The notes below the pieces were generated by a model, which saw only the letters and a program-made list of their open reading frames with translations, was not told where the DNA came from and did not search any database. 64,000 bases of DNA, taken from NCBI RefSeq assembly GCF_001894765.1, contig NZ_BCWV01000001.1, forward strand, positions 124,001-188,000. The letters are read 5' to 3'. Source of the DNA: Rhodococcoides corynebacterioides NBRC 14404. GTDB lineage: Bacteria > Actinomycetota > Actinomycetes > Mycobacteriales > Mycobacteriaceae. A program made the translations under genes and the position numbers. Each line of letters starts with the position of its first letter. The stretch's first letter is position 1. Shown one piece after another: positions 53,424 to 61,382 of the stretch.

Positions 53424-55145
53424 TCAGGCGGTGTGTCCGACGGACAGGGGGACGGCGGTGGGCCGGCCGAGGAGGAAGCCCTGGACGAGGGCCGCGCCGA
53501 GGGCGCGGGCGGCGGTCAACTCGTCCTCGGTCTCGATGCCCTCGTAGATGCACTCCACGCCGATGTCGACTGCGAAAGAGGTGAGGGCCTTCGCGGCGGC
53601 GCGGCGCATGCAGTCGTGGTCGAGGCCGCGGACGATGGAGGCGTCGAGCTTGACCACGTCCGGCTTGATCTCGACCAGCTGACGTAGGCCCGAATGGCCG
53701 GCGCCGACGTCGTCGACGGAGATGGACAGGCCCGCGGCGCGCAGGTCGTCGAGGGCGAGGGTGAGCTGGTGGTAGTCGCGCACCAGGTCGTGTTCGGTGA
53801 TCTCGACGATCACCCGCCGCTGCGTGGCCAGGGGCAGCAGCAGCCGAGTGAGGTCCGCCGCCATGATGGTGCCGGCGGAGACGTTGATGGCGAGGAACGC
53901 GTCCGGCTCGAGGTGGTGGGAGGCGAGCACGGCGCGCTGCACGGCCGCCAGCTCGAGGGGGGTCTGCAGACCGGCCGCGGCGGCGTCGGCGAACCAGGTC
54001 TGCGGGGTGCCGTGGCCGGCGGGGAAGCGGGAGAGGGCCTCGTACCCGGCCACGGTTCCGTCGGCCACGCGGACGACGGGTTGGAACACGATGGTCGGGC
54101 CGCCGTCGGCGAGGAGGTCGACGATGTGGTCGTGCTCGGGGCGTCGTTCGTCGCCTTCGAGCGTGCCGGAGTACCGCGCCAGCGAGGCCGACGCGATGAG
54201 TCGGCCCAGCACCACCAGCCGCGAGGCGCCGTCGCCGAGGTGCGCGCGGGACGTCGTGCACGTCAGCGGGGTGGACGCGCTGCGCAGGCGGAGGGATTCG
54301 ACGTCGTCACGCAGGGAGTCGAGGTCGGCGCTCACGCTGTCGGCGCCGCCGAGCAGGACGCACACGAATTCGGCGTGCCGGATGCGGGCGATCAGCGCGC
54401 CCGGAGCGCTCTCGCGCAGGGCGGCGGTGAGTTCGGCGACCACCTCCTTGGAGGTGGTGCGGCCGTGTCGGGCGTCGACGTCCTCGAGGGCGACGTGAAT
54501 CAGCGCGAGTCCCATGGACAGGTCGGCGGTGCGCAGGTGTTGGACCTGCCCGATGGCGGCTTCGAGGCCACGGCGGTTCAGAAGTCCGGTCGTGGTGTCA
54601 CGGCGGGAGGTGGACACCTGGTCGCGCAGGTACGCGACGTAGAGCTGCACCAGGAACGGGGTGGTGCCGGCGCCCAGAATGATGACGGTGCGGGCGGCGA
54701 GCAGCATGGGGTCGGCCTCGCCGGCGGCCATGACGGCCAGGACGAGGATGACCACCACACTGAACGTGATGTGCGCGCGCAGGACCCGGCTGGTGGTGAA
54801 CACCACCCCGTAGAGCGACACCAGGATGAGCAGCACGGCGCCGGGCAGGGCGTCCCACGACGACTCGAAGCTGAGCAGCACGGTGGTGATACCGATGTCC
54901 GAGTACAGGATGAAGAGCGGGGCCAGCGCGCTCCACCGTCGTGGCCACCGCCGCCAGGCGATCGCGACGGGCACGGTGGTGGCCGACACCACGCCCACCA
55001 GCCAGAGTGCGCCGGGTCGGAGTTCGCCGGACAGGGCGACGAAGGTCCCGGCGGATCCCACGACGACGATGAGCATCACGACGGCACGACGCGACGATCG
55101 GGCGATCCGATCGCGAGTCGGCACGGGTGCCGGGGTGCGCAACAT
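53424..55145 (-). CDS. membrane GGDEF-EAL protein with degenerate GGDEF
   Basis: A ~573-residue protein. Residues ~20-170 hold about five membrane helices. The GGDEF domain (~180-330) keeps TTGLLNRRGLEAAI but the active-site loop reads RHAEF instead of GGDEF, so cyclase activity is unlikely. The EAL domain has YEALSRF, INVSAGTI, EITEHD, VDDVGAGHSGL, VKLDASIV and YEGIETEDEL and looks active as a cyclic-di-GMP phosphodiesterase. The GGDEF part may bind GTP to tune the EAL part. ATG chosen with a GGAG site upstream; further in-frame upstream codons exist. Confidence 0.88.
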   Translation of the reverse strand: MLRTPAPVPTRDRIARSSRRAVVMLIVVVGSAGTFVALSGELRPGALWLVGVVSATTVPVAIAWRRWPRRWSALAPLFILYSDIGITTVLLSFESSWDALPGAVLLILVSLYGVVFTTSRVLRAHITFSVVVILVLAVMAAGEADPMLLAARTVIILGAGTTPFLVQLYVAYLRDQVSTSRRDTTTGLLNRRGLEAAIGQVQHLRTADLSMGLALIHVALEDVDARHGRTTSKEVVAELTAALRESAPGALIARIRHAEFVCVLLGGADSVSADLDSLRDDVESLRLRSASTPLTCTTSRAHLGDGASRLVVLGRLIASASLARYSGTLEGDERRPEHDHIVDLLADGGPTIVFQPVVRVADGTVAGYEALSRFPAGHGTPQTWFADAAAAGLQTPLELAAVQRAVLASHHLEPDAFLAINVSAGTIMAADLTRLLLPLATQRRVIVEITEHDLVRDYHQLTLALDDLRAAGLSISVDDVGAGHSGLRQLVEIKPDVVKLDASIVRGLDHDCMRRAAAKALTSFAVDIGVECIYEGIETEDELTAARALGAALVQGFLLGRPTAVPLSVGHTA

Positions 55146-55387
55146 CGATTCCACGCTCCATCGTCGGGCCCCCCGGCCCGACCCCGGGTGACATCCAACA
55201 AGTGATGACAGATTCGTTGACGCAAGCATATTCGGACGGCAAAACGTTTACCAGACCCCGCAGCGGATGCGGGGTCCGATTCACCCCGTCGTTCCGGTCG
55301 GCGCGGACGGCGTCGTGCGGAAAGGCGGGCACCCGTATCGTCACCGACGGCGGGAGAACCCGCTCCGTCCAGAAGGGTGCCTCTGCC

Positions 55388-56182
55388 GTGACCACCACCT
55401 TCCGCGTCGCCGCCGCGTCGTTGTCCGCCGCGTCCCTCGTGCTTGCGGGCTGTTCGTCGTCGACCACGGACGACGCCCCCACCACCGGAAGCGCGGACGG
55501 CGCGATCACAGGGGAGATCACGGTGTTCGCGGCCGCGTCGCTGAAGGCGACGTTCACCGAGCTCGGGTCGCAGTTCGAGGCCGCGCATCCCGGCACGACG
55601 GTCACCTTCACGTTCGCGGGGTCGTCGGATCTGGTCACCCAGCTGACGCAGGGGGCGCCGGGGGACGTGTTCGCCTCCGCGGACACCGCGAACATGACGA
55701 AGGCGATCGACGCCGGGTTGATCGCCGGTGAACCGACGAACTTCGCCACGAACACCCTCACCATCGTCACTCCGCCGGACAACCCGGCGGGCATCACCTC
55801 GTTCGCCGATCTCGCGACACCCGGCGCCAAGGTCGTCGTCTGCGCGCCGCAGGTTCCGTGCGGATCCGCCACGGCGAAGCTCGAGTCGGCCACGGGGGTC
55901 GACATCACCCCGGTCAGCGAGGAATCGGCCGTCACCGACGTGCTGGGCAAGGTCGTCGCGGGCGAGGCGGACGCGGGTCTGGTCTACGTCACCGATGCGT
56001 CCGGGGCGGGGGACAGCGTCGAGACCGTCGCGTTCCCGGAGTCGGCGCAGGCCGTCAACACCTACCCCGTCGCGGTTCTGGGGGAGTCGCGGAACGCCGC
56101 GGCGGCACGGGCTTTCGAGGATCTGCTCACCGGACCCGAGGGTCGCGCGGTGTTGGAGAAGGCCGGGTTCGCCGCGCCCTGA
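55388..56182 (+). CDS. modA: molybdate-binding lipoprotein ModA
   Basis: A 264-residue periplasmic-type binding lipoprotein. Lipobox SLVLAGCSS (Cys ~21), then ITVFAAASLKATFTELG, FTFAGSSDLVTQL, APGDVFASAD, and NPAGITSFADL, the anion-binding pattern of ModA for molybdate or tungstate. GTG is favoured because AGAAGGG lies upstream. ModB and ModC would be expected to follow but a RibD-like gene does. The 55146-55387 region before it contains a small GGCGGG/CCCGCT hairpin and no recognised riboswitch. Confidence 0.9.
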   Translation: MTTTFRVAAASLSAASLVLAGCSSSTTDDAPTTGSADGAITGEITVFAAASLKATFTELGSQFEAAHPGTTVTFTFAGSSDLVTQLTQGAPGDVFASADTANMTKAIDAGLIAGEPTNFATNTLTIVTPPDNPAGITSFADLATPGAKVVVCAPQVPCGSATAKLESATGVDITPVSEESAVTDVLGKVVAGEADAGLVYVTDASGAGDSVETVAFPESAQAVNTYPVAVLGESRNAAAARAFEDLLTGPEGRAVLEKAGFAAP

Positions 56183-56253
56183 CGCTCGCCGCGGTGAGTT
56201 TTCGCGCCGACGCGAGTCGGAAGAGGTATCGGTCCCACATCGGAGGAGAAGCC

Positions 56254-56817
56254 ATGCGCCAGTTGATCGTCACCGCGTTCGTGTCCGTCGACGGAGTGAT
56301 GGAGGGACCGGGCGGGGAGCCCGGCTACCGCAACTCGGGCTGGACGTTCCAGGCCGTCGAGTTCGACGAGGCGGCGTACGAGATCAAGGGCCGTGAGCAG
56401 TCGGAGACGACGGCGTTGCTGCTGGGTCGCACGTCGTACGAGGCGTTCGCGCCGATCTGGCCGACGATGGACGACTTCGCGGAGTACAACGCGATGCCGC
56501 GGTACGTGGTGTCGACGACTCTCGAGCGTGACGACGAGCGGTGGCCGGCCACCGTGCTGCGGTCCGTCGACGACGTGGCCGCGCTCAAGGAGAGCGAGGG
56601 CGGGCCCATTGCGGTGCACGGCAGCGCGACGCTGGGGAAGTCGCTCGCCGACGCGGGCCTGGTGGATCGGTACCACCTCTTGGTCTTCCCGGTGCTGCTG
56701 GGCGCGGGTCGACGGCTGTTCAGCGAGGCGGACAAGGACATGCAGAAACTGACGCTGGTGGAGCACGAGGTCTACTCGAACGGCATTCAGAAGCAGGTGT
56801 TCGACGTCCAGCGGTGA
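56254..56817 (+). CDS. RibD C-terminal / dihydrofolate-reductase-like protein
   Basis: A 187-residue NADPH-dependent reductase-like protein of the YyaP/YwjB group. TAFVSVDGVMEGPGG at the N-terminus, TALLLGRTSYEAFAPIW, then PIAVHGSATLGKSLADAGLVD and FPVLLGAGRRLF mark the RibD C-terminal fold. GGAGGAG stands 6 bp before ATG. Its substrate is unknown; proteins of this group are widespread in actinobacteria as reductases without assigned roles. Confidence 0.9.
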   Translation: MRQLIVTAFVSVDGVMEGPGGEPGYRNSGWTFQAVEFDEAAYEIKGREQSETTALLLGRTSYEAFAPIWPTMDDFAEYNAMPRYVVSTTLERDDERWPATVLRSVDDVAALKESEGGPIAVHGSATLGKSLADAGLVDRYHLLVFPVLLGAGRRLFSEADKDMQKLTLVEHEVYSNGIQKQVFDVQR

Positions 56818-56882
56818 TGTCGTGGGGGGCCGGCCGCGTCGAGCCTGAACCCCGGCACCATCCATTACGAAGGCTGTGTCGA

Positions 56883-57080
56883 ATGGATCACATGATGTGG
56901 CTGATCGTCGCGGTGGCCGTTCTCGCGGTGTGGACCGTCGGGGCCGTCGTCGTGGGCGCCAAGATGGGCCTCGCCATCCGCCGGGCCGACGAGCGGTCCG
57001 AGACCGATCGCGCCGGCGCCTACCTCGAGCTGGTCTGGTTCGAGTCCAAGACCGAGAACACCCTGCTCACGCGCGTGTAG
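56883..57080 (+). CDS. small single-pass membrane protein
   Basis: A 65-residue protein with a helix at ~4-27 (MWLIVAVAVLAVWTVGAVVV) followed by GLAIRRADERSETDR and an aromatic/acidic tail. The helix end and RRAD motif match the 52-residue protein at 10017-10175, so they are probably paralogues. It lies 65 bp after the RibD-like gene. Function unknown; it could be a membrane tether or a stress microprotein. Confidence 0.6.
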   Translation: MDHMMWLIVAVAVLAVWTVGAVVVGAKMGLAIRRADERSETDRAGAYLELVWFESKTENTLLTRV

Positions 57081-57209
57081 TCAGAGCAGGCCCTTGGCGG
57101 CGCAGAGCGCGAGCAGGCCAGTGAGGATAACGCCGCTCATACCGAGCAGCGCAGCCTCGAGCGGTCGCGGTTTCCGGGGGTCACGAACGGTGGAGGTCCT
57201 CTTCGCCAT
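57081..57209 (-). CDS. 42-residue basic/hydrophobic small protein
   Basis: A short frame on the minus strand: a basic N-terminus MAKRTSTVRDPRKPRPLEAA, then LLGMSGVILTGLLALCAAKG as a single membrane helix. The basic-then-hydrophobic layout and the ATG make it a plausible microprotein. It sits tail to tail with the other small membrane protein, directly after that stop. No ribosome-binding site of strength is visible, so it may be spurious. The 57210-57305 gap has no other feature. Confidence 0.45.
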   Translation of the reverse strand: MAKRTSTVRDPRKPRPLEAALLGMSGVILTGLLALCAAKGLL

Positions 57210-57305
57210 ACCGGGAGTGTTCCGTATCCCGGTTTCGGGCGCAAGAACAGCGGAACCGTCGTCCTTCGAACGAACGACACGGGGGATTGGCCCGGAATGG
57301 ACGAA

Positions 57306-58349
57306 TCATCCGAAGTCGATCATCACCTTCAGGGCCTCACGGTCGTCCATGGCGCGATACGCGTCCGGGACGTCGTCGATGCGCACGGACCGGTCGAACA
57401 CCTTGCCCGGCGTGATGGTGCCGTCGAGCACCTGCGGGATGGCCTGCTCGAGGTAGGCGCGGACGGGAGCGACGCCGCCCGTCAGCGTCACGTTGTGGCC
57501 GAACAGCGAGGCCCACCCCACGGGTGCGTCCTGGTACTGCGGCACACCCACGCGCGAGATGACGCCGCCGGGACGGACGATGCCGTAGGCCTGCTCGTAC
57601 GCCGGCATGTGCCCGACGGCCTCGAGCACCACGTGGCTGCCCTCCCCGCCGGTGAGTTCCTTGACCTTCTCGATGCCCTCGTCGCCGCGCTCGGCCACCA
57701 CGTCGGTGGCGCCGAACTCGCGGCCGAGGTCGGTCCGGGAGGTGTGCCGGCCCATCAGGATGATGCGCTCGGCGCCGAGCTGCCGGGAGGCCAACACCGC
57801 CGAGAGGCCCACCGCGCCGTCGCCGATCACCGTGACGGTCTTGCCCTGCTCGACGCGGCCCATGACGGCGGCGTGGTAGCCGGTGAGGTAGACGTCGGAC
57901 AGCGTGAGCAGCGAGGGGAGCAGGTCCGAGTGCTCGTCGACGCCCGGCACCGCCACCAACGTTCCCGACGCCTGCGGAATGCGCGCGTACTCGGCCTGCA
58001 GTCCGCCGGTCTCGGCGCTGCCCCAGCCGCCGCCGTGGACGCACGAGGTGTGCAGCCCTTCGCGGCAGAAGACGCAGGTGTTGTCGGAGTACGTGAACGG
58101 GGTGATGACGAAGTCGCCTTTGCGCAGTCCGGTCACCTCGGCGCCGAGGTCCTCGATCACGCCGATCAGCTCGTGGCCCATGGGCCGACCCTCGCTGCGG
58201 GGCTTCAGCGAGTGGTAGGGGTGCAGGTCGGAGCCGCACACGCACGCGCGGACCACGCGGACGATGGCGTCGGTCGGCTCGAGGATCTGCGGGTCGGGCA
58301 CGGTCTCGACGCGGACGTCGCCGGCTGCGTACATGAACGTTGCTTTCAT
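57306..58349 (-). CDS. zinc-dependent alcohol dehydrogenase
   Basis: A 347-residue medium-chain dehydrogenase. The catalytic-zinc Cys is in RACVCGSDLHPYHS with GHELIGVIEDLG, the structural-zinc region has cysteines in NTCVFCREGLHTSC but fewer than four, and the cofactor motif is VIGDGAVGLSAVLA. The structural zinc may therefore be weak or absent. The substrate is unknown, and the protein resembles threonine-dehydrogenase or sorbitol-type alcohol dehydrogenases of actinobacteria. It is divergent from an amidohydrolase gene, and the two could share regulation. Confidence 0.88.
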   Translation of the reverse strand: MKATFMYAAGDVRVETVPDPQILEPTDAIVRVVRACVCGSDLHPYHSLKPRSEGRPMGHELIGVIEDLGAEVTGLRKGDFVITPFTYSDNTCVFCREGLHTSCVHGGGWGSAETGGLQAEYARIPQASGTLVAVPGVDEHSDLLPSLLTLSDVYLTGYHAAVMGRVEQGKTVTVIGDGAVGLSAVLASRQLGAERIILMGRHTSRTDLGREFGATDVVAERGDEGIEKVKELTGGEGSHVVLEAVGHMPAYEQAYGIVRPGGVISRVGVPQYQDAPVGWASLFGHNVTLTGGVAPVRAYLEQAIPQVLDGTITPGKVFDRSVRIDDVPDAYRAMDDREALKVMIDFG

Positions 58350-58423
58350 GCATATGTCTCTACTCCTCCGAGGTCATCCGAGCACCCCCGGGGTTGGTCC
58401 TGTCGCGGTGCCATAGTGAGGGC

Positions 58424-59305
58424 GTGCCCGAACTCGATCACGACGTCGCCCGCGTCCGCGCGCTCCTCGCCGACCTGGGGCTGGACTCGATGGTGGACAT
58501 CCACACCCACTTCATGCCGCACAACGTGCTGGCCAAGGTGTGGGGCTACTTCGACGCGGTCGAGCCGCGGCTGGGTCAGCCGTGGCCCATCGAGTACCGC
58601 ACCGAGGAGGACGCGCGGACCCAGCGGCTCCGCGCCTACGGCGTCGAGCGGTTCACCTCCCTGCTCTACCCCCACAAGCCGGGGATGGCGCAGTGGCTCA
58701 ACGGGTGGGCGGGGGAGTTCGCGGATCGGACGCCGGATTGCGTCCGCACCGGCACGTTCTATCCGGAGGCCGAGGCGGCGTCGTACGTCCGGACGGCGAT
58801 CGACGACTGCGTGGGCATCTTCAAATGCCATGTGCAGGTGGGGGATTACGACGTCCACGACCCACTTCTCGACGAGGTGTGGGGCGCGATCCAGGACGCC
58901 GACGTCCCGGTGGTGATCCATTGCGGGTCCGGTCCCGAGCCGGGTCGCTTCACCGGTCCCGACCCCGTCGACGCGCTGATGCGCCGCTTCCCGCGCCTGC
59001 CGTTGGTGATCGCGCATATGGGCATGCCGGAGTACGCGCAGTTCCTGGACCTCGCCGACCGGTACGAGAGCGTGCGGCTGGACACCACCATGGTCTTCAC
59101 CGCGTTCAGCGAGCGGCTCGCGCCCTTCCCGGTGGATTTGCGGCCGCGGCTGCTGGACCTGCAGAAGCGCATCCTGTTCGGCAGCGACTTCCCCAACATT
59201 CCGTACCCCTACGCCGACGCCCTCCGGGCCGTCATGGAACTCGGGCTCGGTGACGACTGGGCGCGGGACGTGGTGCGGGAGAACGGGCGGGGGTTGGTGG
59301 GGTAG
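58424..59305 (+). CDS. amidohydrolase family protein
   Basis: A 293-residue TIM-barrel hydrolase or decarboxylase (amidohydrolase-2 group). VDIHTHFMPHNVLAKV carries the N-terminal metal motif HxH, VVIHCGSG and VIAHMGMPE supply later His ligands, and ILFGSDFPNIPYPYAD the catalytic Asp. Such enzymes hydrolyse or decarboxylate aromatic acids and related compounds. GTG start. Divergent alcohol dehydrogenase suggests a joint catabolic use, not proven. Confidence 0.87.
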   Translation: MPELDHDVARVRALLADLGLDSMVDIHTHFMPHNVLAKVWGYFDAVEPRLGQPWPIEYRTEEDARTQRLRAYGVERFTSLLYPHKPGMAQWLNGWAGEFADRTPDCVRTGTFYPEAEAASYVRTAIDDCVGIFKCHVQVGDYDVHDPLLDEVWGAIQDADVPVVIHCGSGPEPGRFTGPDPVDALMRRFPRLPLVIAHMGMPEYAQFLDLADRYESVRLDTTMVFTAFSERLAPFPVDLRPRLLDLQKRILFGSDFPNIPYPYADALRAVMELGLGDDWARDVVRENGRGLVG

Positions 59306-59341
59306 GGGTTACGGTGCCCGACTGCCTCGGGCGGGTGGAGA

Positions 59342-59956
59342 CTAGGACGACAGTGAGGCGGCGTGCCGGCGCAACGAAATCAACGCTGCGCGTGTGTCTT
59401 TCGCGACGAGCTCGTCGGCGAACCGTTCGACGTCCGCGTCCGGCCAGTTCCACCAGGCGATGTCGAGCATCTCCTGTGCAACGTCGGGGTCCAGTCTCGG
59501 TCGAACCAGCCGAGCCGGGTTGCCGGCCACGATGGTGTACGGAGCAACATCCCGCGTGACCACACTCCCTGCGCCGACCACGGCGCCGGTGCCGACCGTC
59601 ACACCGGACACGATGGTCACCCCGGTGGCGATCCACACGTCGTGTTCGACGATGATGTCGCCCTTCGACGAGGGGTGCCCGTCCGACCCTGCACCGGGGA
59701 GGCCTCGACGCATCCGGACCGGGAAGGTGGAAAGTCGGTCGGTCGGATGATTTCCACCCGCGATCAATCGGACGTCCTCGGCGATGGAGCAGTAGCGACC
59801 GATCCTGATGCGGGTGTCGTCGTGCTCGAACAGGCGGACTTCCGGGATCCCGTACGTGTGTGCCCCCACCTCCACTCGCCCGGACTCGACCAGTTTTCGA
59901 AACACGCGGAGGCGGTAGCCCTCCGGGACGAACAGGCGGAGCGCGGTGTCGAGCAC
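59342..59956 (-). CDS. hexapeptide-repeat O-acetyltransferase
   Basis: A 204-residue left-handed beta-helix acyltransferase of the CatB/xenobiotic acetyltransferase type. The loop IGRYCSIAEDVRLIAGGNHP carries the usual His, DIIVEHDVWIATGVTIVSGV and GTGAVVGAGSVVTRDVAPYTIVAG show the hexapeptide rungs, ending in NPARLVRPR. In a polysaccharide cluster it likely acetylates a sugar. GAGAGG precedes GTG. It is downstream of gmd on the same strand. Confidence 0.88.
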   Translation of the reverse strand: MLDTALRLFVPEGYRLRVFRKLVESGRVEVGAHTYGIPEVRLFEHDDTRIRIGRYCSIAEDVRLIAGGNHPTDRLSTFPVRMRRGLPGAGSDGHPSSKGDIIVEHDVWIATGVTIVSGVTVGTGAVVGAGSVVTRDVAPYTIVAGNPARLVRPRLDPDVAQEMLDIAWWNWPDADVERFADELVAKDTRAALISLRRHAASLSS

Positions 59957-60072
59957 GTGGGACCTCTCGCGGCGGGACGTTCGTACTCGGTCACAATACC
60001 TACCGGCCGGTCCTGGCAGGGTGGACGTCACGCGAGTGAGCGCAACGCGCGAGAGCGGGCGGGGGTTGGAGG

Positions 60073-61071
60073 TTACGACGCCAGTCCGGCGGCGCGCTTG
60101 GACTGCTCGTCGACGTCGTGACGCACCATCATGCGCACCATCTCGTCGAAGCCCACCTGTGGCTCCCACCCGAGCGTGCGACGAGCCTTGGACGAGTCAC
60201 CGACCAACTGCATGACCTCGGCCGGCCGGACGTAGGCCGGGTTGATCTCGACGTACTGCTCCCAGTCGGTGAGCCCGACCTCGTCGAACGCGACGTCGAG
60301 GACGTCGCGAATGGAGTGCGTCTGTCCGGAGGAGATGACGTAGTCGTCGGCCTCGTCCTGCTGAAGCATCAGCCACATGGCCCGGACGTAGTCGCCGGCG
60401 AAGCCCCAGTCGCGACGCGCGTCCAGGTTGCCGAGCTCCACCGTGGGTTGCAGGCCGAGCTTGATGCGGGCGACGGACTGCGAGATTTTGCGGGTGACGA
60501 ACTCGGTCCCACGCCGGGGCGACTCGTGGTTGAACAGGATGCCGCTGCTGGCGTGCATTCCGTAGGACTCGCGGAAGTTGATGGTCATGTAGTGCGCGTA
60601 GACCTTGGCGACGCCGTAGGGGGAGCGGGGCCAGAAGTGCGTGGTCTCGGCCTGCGGCACCTGCTGGGCCTTGCCGAACATCTCGGAGCTGGACGCCTGG
60701 TAGAAGCGGACCTGCTTGCCGGAGCTGTCCTGATAGAAGTGGATGGCCTCGAGCAGGTTGAGGACGCCGCCGCCCGTGACGTCGCTGGTGAGGCGAGCGT
60801 TCTGCCACGACGACGCCACGAAGGACAGAGCGCCGAGGTTGTAGACCTCGTCCGGCTGGCCCTTAGCCACCGCACGCATGAGGCTCACCAAGTCGAGAAG
60901 ATTGCCGCTGATCAGCTCCACGTACGGGTGCGTGACCTGCAGTTTCTCGACGCGGGGGTTGTTCTGGCCGGCGACGAGCCCGAAGACGTCATAGCCCTTG
61001 TCGTGGAGTAGTTCGGCCAGGTACATGCCGTCCTGACCGGTGATGCCGGTGATGAGTGCTGAATTGGTAAT
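60073..61071 (-). CDS. gmd: GDP-mannose 4,6-dehydratase, apparent ATT start
   Basis: A 332-residue SDR that converts GDP-mannose to GDP-4-keto-6-deoxymannose, precursor of GDP-fucose, rhamnose or perosamine. The cofactor motif ITGITGQDGMYLAELL lies at the very N-terminus. SSSEMFG and SPYGVAKVYAHYM supply Ser and Tyr-x-x-x-Lys. The first canonical ATG falls inside that motif, and no ATG, GTG or TTG occurs between it and the preceding in-frame stop. The codon ATT, 5 bp after a perfect GGAGG, gives ITNSALITG, which fits the family. Translation from ATT is thus likely. Confidence 0.9.
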   Translation of the reverse strand: MTNSALITGITGQDGMYLAELLHDKGYDVFGLVAGQNNPRVEKLQVTHPYVELISGNLLDLVSLMRAVAKGQPDEVYNLGALSFVASSWQNARLTSDVTGGGVLNLLEAIHFYQDSSGKQVRFYQASSSEMFGKAQQVPQAETTHFWPRSPYGVAKVYAHYMTINFRESYGMHASSGILFNHESPRRGTEFVTRKISQSVARIKLGLQPTVELGNLDARRDWGFAGDYVRAMWLMLQQDEADDYVISSGQTHSIRDVLDVAFDEVGLTDWEQYVEINPAYVRPAEVMQLVGDSSKARRTLGWEPQVGFDEMVRMMVRHDVDEQSKRAAGLAS

Positions 61072-61382
61072 GCCGACCTCCGAATATCGGTGCGTTGGCC
61101 CCTACCTACCCTTCCCTCGAGGTTCGAAACTTAGTGCGCCATCTTGTCTGTTCTCCAGACCTGCACGCCATCTGACTCGCCTCGTGGCTATGGCAGGATT
61201 TCTGTTCGCCCGGTCAATGTGGGAGCAATGGCCGTGTTATTGGCGGCACGGCGTGAGGCACTCTGTTGGGGACAGGCGGACGGGATCCTGCGATCACTCG
61301 CAGGCATCAGCGCTGTACGTCTTCTGAACCTGCGGTGCCCTGCTTCAGTTCAGCGAAGCGTCTCGTGCTTGCATGTCGACGG
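61072..61382. other. 311-bp intergenic region before gmd
   Basis: No gene is seen. It contains the gmd ribosome-binding site at its left edge, a perfect hairpin CCTGCGA-TCAC-TCGCAGG at 61287-61304 that could terminate the upstream polymerase transcript, and an AT-richer stretch that may hold a promoter for gmd. Base composition changes here from high-GC coding to the lower-GC cluster on the right. Confidence 0.5.
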
